A stretch of DNA of 64,000 nucleotides from Allygus modestus (lineage: Eukaryota; Arthropoda; Insecta; Hemiptera; Cicadellidae). Below the pieces are notes generated by a model. It searched no databases. It was not told the DNA's origin and saw nothing but the letters and a program-made list of their open reading frames with translations. The translations under genes were made by a program, and so were the position numbers. The stretch is from the NCBI GenBank assembly GCA_963675035.1, contig OY776111.1, positions 37,093,131 to 37,157,130 on the forward strand. The letters run 5' to 3'. Within the stretch, counting starts at the first letter, position 1; each line of letters begins with the position of its first letter. This document shows positions 52,850 to 62,713 of this stretch, piece after piece.

Positions 52850-53440
52850 CACATCTTCCCACGCCCTCCTTCCACCTCCTCCGTACCTTCCACCCTGTCT
52901 TCCCCTCTGCCTTCCCCTGTGTTTTCCCCTCTGCCTCCCCTCCTGCCACACATCCTCCCACTCATCCTGCCTCTCCTCCGCCTGCCTCTCCTCCGCCGGC
53001 CTCTCCTCCTCCTGCCTCTCCTCCTCCTGCATCTCCTCCCGCCCACGCCTCCCATCCTGCTGTCCTCCCTCCTGCTGCCCTCCCTCCTGCTGCCTTTCCT
53101 CCTGCTGCCCTCCCTCCTGCTGCCCTCCCTCCCGCTGCCCTCCCTCCCGCTGCCCTCCCTCCAGCTGTCCTCCCTCCCGCTGTCCTCCCTCCTGCTGCCT
53201 TCCCTCCCGCTGCCTTCCCTCCCGCTGTCTTCCATCTCTTCTATCCCTGTCTCTCTCTCTCTTTGCCGATCTTCTCTCCCGCCTCTGCCTCGGTCGCCTC
53301 TGCCTCGGCCGCCTCTGCCTCGGTCCCCTCTGCCGCGGCCTCTCCAGTCCCCTACTCCCCGGCGACCTTGCTCTCCCCTCCGGTCTCTTGTCAGGAGACT
53401 GATCATTCTTACCACTTGTTCCACGTCATGGTACTGATCT
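52850..53440. repeat. CCCTCC-TGCTGC low-complexity minisatellite
   Basis: Dominant unit CCCTCCCTCCTGCTGC with variants, flanked by CTCTGCCTCGGCCGC-like units. Both strands are open for ~200 codons, giving Leu/Pro/Ser or Arg/Gly/Glu repeats. These are composition artefacts, as at 3800-4520. Confidence 0.75.
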
Positions 53441-53537
53441 GTACAATTACCAATGTAAGACACAGCACACTTGTATTATGGTGTATAGTATAAACAGTTT
53501 CCCAGGCTACGTAACAAGTGCGCATGCATCTAATACA

Positions 53538-54048
53538 CAGGGCTGAATTTCCTTAATTTTCATAAAACTTGGTATGTGGCTTTATGTGGTATCAAGTCAT
53601 ATATTATGCATTGGAAATTCGCTAAGTACGCAGGTTTGCTGCGACGGGGGTATTTCAACTCATATAGTCTTAAAAACAGTTGTTAATTTGTACAAAAGTG
53701 CATTATTTCCAATAACTGTATTATAACCTCTAGTAATACATCAGTTTTAGAATATATTTATACTTTCGATTTCAAATGTAAAGCGTAAGTTTGCCGATTG
53801 TCCTCGGGTTCCTTTATTTCCGTAATACGGGTAATAAAATGTTTTCAAATAAATCAAACACATTTCCACGTAGGGAAATTAATTGCTTAAAAAATTGCTA
53901 GGGCACCGAGAAATTTAGCATCAATCAGGCCAGGGCAGGCCTAGGGTTAATGAACAGCTAAGAAATGCAGAAAGAACGCATGTATCTATGTTAGGGGGCC
54001 CCATTTTCCTATACGCCCGGGGGCCCAGAGGTCCTAAATACGGCCCTG
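53538..54048. mobile_element. Non-autonomous hAT element with 8-bp target duplication
   Basis: Exact direct repeats CTAATACA at 53530-53537 and 54049-54056 flank ends CAGGGCTGAATTT and AAATACGGCCCTG (inverted, partly diverged). The 8-bp duplication and CAGGG ends are hAT features. Contains one copy of the CGCAGGTTTGCTGCGACGGG dispersed motif. Confidence 0.8.
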
Positions 54049-54056
54049 CTAATACA

Positions 54057-55455
54057 TGCTTACTAATATCATATATGACGGACTGCTTTCAGTAATAAGC
54101 TGCATAACAGAAATATCTTGGACATTGTACTTTGAAGAAACTCGTGTTCGTACAACCGAGCGTATTGAATGCTGAGTTGGAAATCACTCAACATCTGCTG
54201 CGTTTTCTGCGTAGATAAAAACTTCACTCCTTTTAAGCCACAGCAGTGGGTCTAGGTACTGTTACAGGTCTAGGTAACAGTAGCCTTATAAGGTTAAACC
54301 TTACTTTTGCGACATTACGCTGCGTCTGACATGGTGTAACCTGGTAGACAGAAATGGAACTAACTCTTAATACGTCTACGGCATAATACTTTACTAAAAA
54401 AAATAACTAGCGAGGCCTAGAATGATACCAGCACGTGGAGCATGTACAGGTGTCATTCTATGATGATAGCAGCAGCAATCAAACATACTATATGTCATAC
54501 AAGGTTTTAAGGTAATCTTAATAAGGATATATTTACCATACAATCCAGCAGCAACAGCTGGCGAAAGCCATCGGACCCTCGCCACAATACTTCTGACACC
54601 ATGGAAGGTTGTCAAACTTGTGCCAACTAGCGTGGCCTCGAGGGCCATATTCCAGTGTTCATGGTCTAGAAAAATGTCTTTGTAAAAGTAAAATGTTATA
54701 TAGAATTTATCAAAGATAGGTAGTGAAAATATGTAGCCATTAAAAGTATAATTGTGTAAAACAAAAGAATACAGATAGCCTAACACGTTTCATCAATATA
54801 CATTAATAAATAACCATTATACTTAATCTTTATAAGAATCATCCAACACATCCAGTGTTTAGCACATTTAATAACTCAGTAAGCAATGTACATACAGATC
54901 AGTAATGAAATGAATTCCATTTAAAATATAAATATAAAATAACTTTTTCAGAAAAAAATATATATATATATAACTTGAATGTAAATGGTATTAAATTCAA
55001 ATTTAATGATTCCATAAGTTGTTTAACATACCACTATTAAGTGTTTAACAGTAGACTATAAGTAATAAATTTCAATAATTATAGTTATGGTAATGATATA
55101 TGGTGGAGAGATACCTATAATTCATTATATGAACCAACAGTTATAGAGGGATCTGCACAAACCATACAAATATTACGTATGGCAACACTTTTTTGTCATT
55201 TCAGAACCCTCACCCCCCCATGTAACACACCATAACGCTTGACCATACCCTCCAACCTCTCCAAAATTATACATAACTCAATCGTAGTAGGTTTAACAAT
55301 AGTTTAAACCTTTTAAATTTTTATTTTATTAGCAATTTGGAATAGGGATTTCAATGAATCATTAAAACTTTTAATGATTATCTGTTAACAAATTTTGTAC
55401 TAAGTTTTTCCAAAGCAAAGTATACAAACAAACAATACTGACACTATTAATATAA
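54057..55455. other. No gene seen
   Basis: AT-rich. A 130-codon minus-strand ORF at 54394-54786 has no recognisable domain and is probably fortuitous. Confidence 0.4.
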
Positions 55456-56960
55456 TAAACAACAATACCCCCGTCGCAGCAAACCTGCGTACTCAGTGAA
55501 TTTCCAATTTATATACCCCCGTCGCAGCAAACCTGCGTACTCAGCGAATTTCCAATTTATATGTTTCTCACTCCTACATAAAGCCACTTACAAAGTTACA
55601 AAAAATACATTTATAAATAATTGATGAATATTTTATTTATTCTCCATAAGAATAACATTAGGATTGAGTACGCAGGTTTGCTACAACGAGGAAGATATAA
55701 ATGAGTTTTTATGCAATTATCAGTATAACTGAACCAGGTGAAGCTACATTACCAAGTTTTATTAATATATGTTCATAATTAAGGGAGATATAAAACTTTA
55801 CATATTCTCCATAAGAATAACATTAGGACTGAATATGCAGGTTAGCTGCTACGGGGACAATCAACAACAAATTTATTTTCTATACAAATATCAATATACC
55901 AGTACAACATGAAGCCACATACCAAGTTTCATCAATATACATTCATAAATAATCGAGATATCAAATTTTATTTATTCTCCATAAGGATAACATTGGACAA
56001 CGTACTGTGTTTTTAGCACTTTGAATATCTCTGCAACGGTTCGACGTAGAATCACAATTTAAACACCAAAATGATTGTTTTGTGGAGCTGAAGTGATTGG
56101 TAAAAGCAAATGTTAAGATTAAAGTAAAATTAACTGAGGAAAAGCCAACAACCTTTTTCCCATAAGAACATGGGACATGGGAGATATTATGAGCAGTTAT
56201 TTTTGGATTTTTTCCGCTACCACTTAACCTAGATTAATAATTCAAGATACTATATTATTTGGTTTTTTTAAGCTCTATAACATGGTCAAAACCAAAATTA
56301 AGTGTTTTAAAAATGTTAGGGTAAAAAATGCAAAAAACTGATTTTTGGAAAATTTAAAACCCCCTTCCCACAGTCCGATTTTTCCGGTTTTCAAACTTAG
56401 TAATTAATGTCACTTACACATTTGAGCCAAATTTCATCGAAATTGGACGTTTTTTACTCAAGGCATTCACGCATAACATTGGACAACGTACTGTGTTTAG
56501 CACTTTTAATATCTCTACAAAGTTTTCCAAAGCAAGGTATACAAACAAACAATAGTGTTACTATTAATATAAACAACAAAATAAACTATCTTTGGTAAAA
56601 CACGTAACACATTTAATGTATAAGTAATACAAACTAATACCCCGTCGCAGCAAACCTGCATACTCAGCGAATTTCCAATGCCTGTATATGTTTCTTACTA
56701 CCACATAAAACCACTCACAAAGTTTCATAAAAATACACAAATAATAATATTGAAAGCTGAGTACGCAGGTTTGCTGCATCAAGGAACACAGTAAATATGT
56801 GTTTTTATGCAATTATCAATATAACTTAACCAGTCGAAATTGCATACAAAGTTTTATTCATTTATGTTCATAATTAAGGGAGACATTACATTTTACTTAT
56901 TCTCCATAAGAATAACATATGGGCTGAGTATGCAGGTTTTGCTGCTGTGGGGAAAATCGG
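55456..56960. repeat. Dispersed repeat family with CAAACCTGCGTACTCAG core
   Basis: Core CCCCGTCGCAGCAAACCTGC then GTACTCAGCGAATTTCCAAT appears in plus orientation at about 55468, 55514 and 56640, and in minus orientation (GAGTACGCAGGTTTGCTG) at about 55666, 55833, 56761 and 56926. More copies lie at 4610 and 53620. Conserved neighbours (TTATTCTCCATAAGAATAACATT; ACATAAAGCCAC) show a longer repeat unit of a few hundred bp. Confidence 0.75.
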
Positions 56961-57660
56961 CCAAAAATTATAATTTCCTATCTGATCCATTATATAATAT
57001 TTTAAAATCATTAAACAATTTATTTTAGGATAATTTTAAAATAACTTATATTCTTACAAAATAATATTTAAAATTACAAAAACAATATTTACTGAAAAAA
57101 GTACTGTTTATACTTATTTTCACAATCTGACTAATGTAATGCGCTTGGAAATCATGCAACAAAATTATGAAATATATTTTACATTTAAAAAATATTATGA
57201 CCCACAATCTACATTATACATGTACATTGTACATTATACATGTGTGCATAAACAAGAAAGTTTTGATTTGATTAGCCTTTACTCATAAACTCAACATTGA
57301 CTGATGCTGTGGGTTCTCTAATATTATTTAATTGTTGTAAACTGTAAACAGAAATTTGTCTATAAAGAACCATATCAGTAATAAATTCACAATGTAGTTA
57401 GGCAAAATTATCAAACTTACTCATTCTTGGTGATGATGATGAAGATCAGTGTTGGCGGTGGTGCTGATGGTGGTGGTTCGGTGGTTGTGATAATAATGAG
57501 CTATTTGGTGTCACAAATCACAAAACAGTTGAAACTCAATACGTCTGCGCATGAACGATGTGACGCGGTATCTTCAGCCAATGGCAGTGCGGTACGGATC
57601 TTCTCCGCCAATCACAGAATATCCCTAGGAGGGGGTATGCAGTATTGATTTTTGGATGGG
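56961..57660. other. No gene seen
   Basis: AT-rich to 57420; 57430-57620 has a short GGTGGT-rich frame without a domain. Confidence 0.35.
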
Positions 57661-57664
57661 GACT

Positions 57665-58010
57665 CAGCGTTGGGAATTCGAGGGTAATTACCCTTTTCGA
57701 GGGTTATTTTACCCGTCGAGGGTATTTTCGAAAGTATTTTTCGAGGGTATTTTAAATATAAAAGTTGGTGTTATCAATATAAGTGAAGCAAAAAATTTAC
57801 AGTCATAAGCTAGAGGCTGATATACTAGAATGGTGTTAATTTTAATTTTGTGAACAATGAACGCCTATTGTAACAGTTTGTAGTTTATACGTTAAGGATC
57901 TGAGTTGTTTAGGTTAAATATAAGGTGGTGTTATTAATCTAAGTGAAACGAAGATTTATTGTCATAAGCTGGAGTCTGGTATACTAAAATTGTGTTAATC
58001 TTAAGTTCAA
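57665..58010 (+). repeat. Short TCGAGGGTA repeats and a ~150-bp tandem duplication
   Basis: Four to five TCGAGGGTA words lie in 57676-57752. 57772-57845 (TTGGTGTTATCAATATAAGT..., CATAAGCTAGAG) is repeated in diverged form at 57924-58005 (GTGGTGTTATTAATCTAAGT..., CATAAGCTGGAG). Confidence 0.6.
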
Positions 58011-58380
58011 TGTACGCTTTTTGGTTATTGAAGGTACATATAAGTTGATTAAGTGAAACAATTTTGTGAACGAATATTGTTGTACGCTTAATGTAACAGT
58101 TTCTAAAGCACAAACGTTGTGAACGTATGTTGTTTACGGTACAGTCGTAATGTAACCTATGGATAAACGTTAGTCTACAATGTAACAGTTTGTCGCCTAA
58201 TAGCACCTGGGTTGGTTGTGAATATTTTAGTTTTTCTCACGTTATGAGGAGTAACTATAAGATAACAGGGTGATGGGTGTTTCATCCAATAATCTTAATT
58301 ACATTTGGAATCTTTGAAACTTATAACACGTATCTAGTAGTATTTGTGACGTATACAGGTGTAAATGATTGTTTTTTTTA

Positions 58381-58800
58381 TTATTTAAACAACTCAAATA
58401 TCACCTCGTCGTCCACTGACTCATACCCAGACGAAGATGATACATTTAGAAGCAAATCTTCTAAACTATCATCCTCGTCTGAGCTGTTTTCCACAACCTC
58501 TTGCTGAGGCGTGGATGGACGACGAGGTGATGTAATGTGGCCTGACGTGGATGGCTGCGGCGATTCCGGGAACGACGGTGTGTGCAGGGCTGTAGCAGAG
58601 GTCGGGAGAGATGGCTGCGGTGATGGCGGGGACGGTAGGGCTGCGGAGGTCGGCGTCGGTGGTTGGGATCTCAGCAAAGGTGTTATTTTAGCCCTCTGTC
58701 GTGGCAACCCGTTGATTGACGCAGTCGGCCTCCGCTTAAGAGATCGTCTCGATACGACCTCATATCTTTCGGTCGTTTCGTACCGCATGACCGCCGCCAT
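58381..58800 (-). CDS. Isolated Pro/Ser-rich protein with acidic C-terminus
   Basis: A 139-codon ORF with ATG at 58800. Basic N-terminus (MAAVMRYETTERYEVVSRRS, LKRRPTASINGLPRQRAK; possible nuclear signal), Pro/Ser/Thr-rich middle (residues ~45-100), and acidic end (NSSDEDDSLEDLLLNVSSSS...). The acidic Asp/Glu-Leu-Leu block resembles in style the acidic provirus protein at 20938, but I cannot show homology. The ORF is GC-rich relative to its surroundings and has non-random coding texture. Function unknown. Confidence 0.5.
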   Translation of the reverse strand: MAAVMRYETTERYEVVSRRSLKRRPTASINGLPRQRAKITPLLRSQPPTPTSAALPSPPSPQPSLPTSATALHTPSFPESPQPSTSGHITSPRRPSTPQQEVVENSSDEDDSLEDLLLNVSSSSGYESVDDEVIFELFK

Positions 58801-59129
58801 TATTCAAGCTGAAACAATAAAGATTAGTTTTTTTCGGTCAAACACTAATTGTTTAATCTTAATTTAAATAATATCTCATTTAAGTTAAATATTATACTGA
58901 ATTTGTAATCAAAATGTATATAACTGAGCGATTGTATACACGTTTTTTTTATCAGCGATTGGTATAGTTTTGCTGTTTTATCATGATTGAGTACTGTACA
59001 TGGCTAAACGTAGTATTGGTGTAATGGTAATAGAACATTGAAAAGTTAATGGTGTTTATTTGGTTTGAAATTAACAAGACTCGTTACTACAACACTCTAT
59101 TAAAACTATTACTTTTTGTAGTAGTTTAT
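58801..59129. other. No gene seen
   Basis: AT-rich sequence upstream of the 58800 ORF; no TATA box as clear as those of the provirus genes. Confidence 0.3.
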
Positions 59130-60070
59130 TAGGAATTAGTGTACTATTGTAATAGTACTACAATCTAGGAGTCTGAGCGACACTGTTTTGCTTTTAGGAA
59201 TTGGATTGGCGTAGGCTACTACAAACTAAAGGGTCTAAGCTACCTTTTTTTAAGATCGGTGTTCTGTTGTAATAGTGCTACGAACTAGGAGTCTTAAGTA
59301 CTCATCTGTTTTGATGTTAAAAATTAGTCTCGTTACAATAGTGATAATAATGTATTTATTTTAACAATAGATGTCCGTGTTATACAAACATAAAACGCGT
59401 TCTAATCAATGTGTCTTGGAAGTAAAAGAAACACACAAAATTGTAGTTTGGTAAATAATAACGGTGTACTCTCCAACTTACAACCAGAAAAATAATGCAG
59501 AAAGCCGACCTTCCTGAACATATGTTTTATATGTCTGTTTTGCTTTTAGGATCGGTGTCATGTTGTAATAGTACTACAAACTAAGAGTCTAAGCTACTTT
59601 TTTTAAGATTGTGTCCTGTTATAATAGTGCTACGAACTAGGAGTCTAAGCTACTCATCTGTTTTGATGTTAAAAATTAGTCTCGTTACAATAGTGATAAT
59701 AATAGTATTTAATTTAACAATAGATGTCCGTGTTATACAAACATGAAACGCGTTCTAATCAATGTCTCTTAGAAGTAAAAGAAACACACAAAATGTAGTT
59801 TGGTAAATAATAACGGTGTACTCTAATTCCAACTTACAACTAGAAAAGGAATGCAGGAAGCCGACCTTCCTGAACATGTGATTTATATGTCTGTTTTGCT
59901 TTTAGGATCGGTGTCCTGTTGTAATAGTACTACAAACTAAGAGTTTAAGCTACTTTTTTTAAGATTGTGTCCTGTTATAATAGTGCTACGAACTAGGAGT
60001 CTAAGCTACTCATCTGTTTTGATGTTAAAAATTAGTCTCGTTACAATAGTGATAATAATAGTATTTAAGT
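59130..60070 (+). repeat. ~357-bp tandem repeat, about 2.5 copies
   Basis: GAAAGCCGACCTTCCTGAACAT recurs at ~59500 and ~59857; GTTGTAATAGTACTACAAAC and CTACGAACTAGGAGTCTAAG recur in each unit. Within a unit the TAATAGT(A/G)CTAC...GGAGTCTAAGCTAC block is itself doubled. Copies are ~95% alike by eye. Confidence 0.85.
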
Positions 60071-60279
60071 AGTGGAGAAACCACAAAGAGGAATACTATT
60101 CGGCGCTTTTTTCCCATGTTATTCTTATGGGGAGCCGTTTTTGCGCCGACGCCAGCTCCCGCCTTACACAAGTTTCCTTGTTGGCCTATATTAATACCCA
60201 ACCCTTGCCTATATTAAATATATTTTCCCCATCCCTCCTCTATATTTTTTAAAATTAATTTTCAAAAACTATCTTTGGT

Positions 60280-60540
60280 GTTTATAGTCTGATTTGTTTA
60301 AAACTTGGATGTGTTATTGTCCTAGTGTTTTAATAAATTCCCCCAAATTAAAAAAAAAATACTGCCGCCAACTTCCTGATTTAAAATTTGGATGTGTTAT
60401 TGGTGTTTTAATAAATTCCCCCAAATAAAAAAAAAAAAAAATACTGCCGCCAACTTCTGTCCGATTTAAAATTTGGATGTGTTATTGTCGTAGTGTTTTA
60501 ATAAATCCCAACTACGGTCGAATTAAAACTGCCAACTGAT
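60280..60540 (+). repeat. ~85-bp tandem repeat, three copies
   Basis: TTGGATGTGTTATTG...GTGTTTTAATAAATTCCCCC plus A-run plus TACTGCCGCCAACTTC, at about 60303, 60387 and 60471. A-run lengths differ (9-14). Confidence 0.8.
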
Positions 60541-60649
60541 TAATTAAAACACACAACGATCCGCACCACTGCTTGCACACGCAACGATCCGCATCGCTGC
60601 CCACTAACCATGACGCCATGGCACACGCAACGATCCACCGTTCACTGAC
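60541..60649 (+). repeat. CACGCAACGATCCxC short repeats
   Basis: ACACACAACGATCCGCACC, ACACGCAACGATCCGCATC and ACACGCAACGATCCACCG between 60550 and 60640. Confidence 0.6.
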
Positions 60650-61881
60650 TAGAGGTGTGCCAGGCAGTTACAAGCTCGCGACGTGTTGCAACGGAACGTC
60701 GCGACCGTGGAACAGGTTCCACGAGGCAGTTCCGTTGCAACGATAGCGACGCTGCGACAAGAGGGCTGCTGGAGCGCTTGGAGCTGTCGTCGCGGGCCGT
60801 CCCGTCGGAACTGTCACGATTTAGACACTAGACTGCGACTGGAGCGCCTTTAGTATTCGTCGCGGGCCGTCCCATAGGCACTGTAACGATACTAAACTGC
60901 GACTGCGACTGGGGTAGTGCGATCGTTAACTTTGCAACGAAAATTTAATACACCAGATCATCTGTGTGGTACTTAGTTGTTTTTAATTACAAATATTTTG
61001 TCGTTTATGTAAATGTTTAAAAAGTATTGATGATGAGTCGTTCTTATGACTAAATAAATTTTGATTGTAATTCACAGAAAATCTAACTTAAAGGTAATAA
61101 ATGCACACTCAAAATTAGTGTTTTTCCCCTGCATCCAGATTAACCTGCTATACTTTTTAACCATTACAAAAGGATTTAATACTTTCGTACAATTGCAGCT
61201 CTTTTATGATTTAGGATTTTTGTCTTTTACAGTATAATGTAATAATTCTTCGGATAGTTATAAATTATACTTATAAATCCAAATATTTGCAATTTTAAAT
61301 TGATTTTGTTTGAGTATAAATGACTATGAATAATAGTGAACAACCGCTTGCAAGTTTCGTAAATTATATTTTGATAATGGTACAGACAACTTTAAAAAAA
61401 CATCAAGTAGTTTGTACTTAATTAAAGTACTTACATGGTTGGCCACAAAGTAATTCAAGTTATTACTTTAAATGTTAATACTATACAACTGTTCCTTGTC
61501 ATACAAGGTAACTAAAATTTAAAACCAAAGTAATGCATTTATTAACCTAATGTATACTAACCAAAATTACAACATAACAGCATTATCAAAATAAAACAAT
61601 TAAGCATTATTTAAATACTGAGCGCAGCCTAAGACCGTTGTACGAGTGTGAAGCGTTGAGGGTAGTGGGAGTGGGAGGGGGCCACATGTCGTGACAGGCG
61701 AAGCAGTGCCACGCAGATTTGTCGAAGTTACACAGTTCCACAGTTACTTCAGGTACTGCGACCTCTTGTCGCGACTGCTGGAACTGGAACTACTAGTTCC
61801 AAGCGTTGGAACGGTACCACGACCGTTCCACGCTTGGTACAGTTCCAACGAGGCAGTTCCAGTTATTTCGGCACACCTCTA
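60650..61881. mobile_element. 1.23-kb non-autonomous hAT element
   Basis: Exact 8-bp target duplication TCACTGAC (60642-60649 and 61882-61889) and perfect 12-bp terminal inverted repeats TAGAGGTGTGCC / GGCACACCTCTA. Sub-terminal regions are rich in inverted GTTCCA/TGGAAC and GTCGCG/CGCGAC words, typical transposase-binding repeats. No transposase ORF. Confidence 0.9.
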
Positions 61882-62713
61882 TCACTGACACATTGACATA
61901 CTAACACACTAAAGTCGGTCATGTGCAAGCATGCGTCACATTGACCAGAATTTCCACTTACCATAGAGGTAATTTCCTGGTTGAAAATCCAGCCAATGTG
62001 AGGTAATTTCCTGGTTAAATTGAAAAATCCGGCCTCTCGACGTGTATATAAGGAGCCACCGACAACACACAGCACTATTGTTCTACAAGACCAGTGACAC
62101 GACATCTCACCACTGACACGTCATCCAGGCGGCGAGCGGCATTGGATGACGTCACCACCGGCACCAGATGACGTCACCACACTGGACTCGTCACGGCTCA
62201 CCTCTCCACCGGACGTCTCGGCGCCACGGCCTCTCCACGTCTCACACCCAGGACTCCGGTTAGCTGTGAGGGAGTGTTAGCGATGGTGGTTGTAGGTGTA
62301 GATGGTGTCTTCAGTGGAGGGACAATCACAACTGTTAATCACTCCGAAAATTGTGAAATAGCCTAATATTTGTAAATCTTCAATTCACCATTTCCAAATT
62401 TTAAGGTTTCCATATTTAAATATCCATTTGTAAATCATATTTCGAATGTGACTGCATTTCCAAATTTTAAAATAGATTTCCATTAAATTCTCAAGTAAAA
62501 TATGTTTTGAATTTTAGACTTTAAATATTAAATTATCTGTTCTAATTGAATATGTAGATTGATAGTTTCAAAATGGCAGTTTTATTTATAAAATGATATT
62601 GTACAGTGTGAATACGTATCCAGTCCAAACAACTGGTTTCACACATCTTTACATAATTTTTGTCTAATTTAACATTAAAAAATGGTAATTTTTTGTTTAT
62701 AAAAAGCAGAGTA
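61882..62713. other. 5' region of the second polymerase gene
   Basis: TTTCCTGGTTxAAAxTCCxGCC is repeated at 61971 and 62004. TGACGTCA-containing ATGACGTCACCAC occurs twice (62147 and 62168). A GTTAGC-like donor and the long AT-rich stretch 62320-62700 could be a 5'UTR intron; not proven. Confidence 0.4.
62045..62051 (+). promoter_or_regulatory. TATA box upstream of the second polymerase
   Basis: GACGTGTATATAAGGAGCC, followed ~100 bases later by two CRE-type octamers. The coding start lies 660 bases downstream. Confidence 0.5.

Noticed and set aside
52804..53463. 200-codon ORFs on both strands (Arg/Gly/Glu-rich and Leu/Pro/Ser-rich)
   Set aside because: They lie on a CCCTCC-type minisatellite; openness of both strands is explained by composition, and there is no domain.
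54394..54786. 130-codon minus ORF
   Set aside because: Codon texture and composition are those of AT-rich non-coding DNA; no motif.
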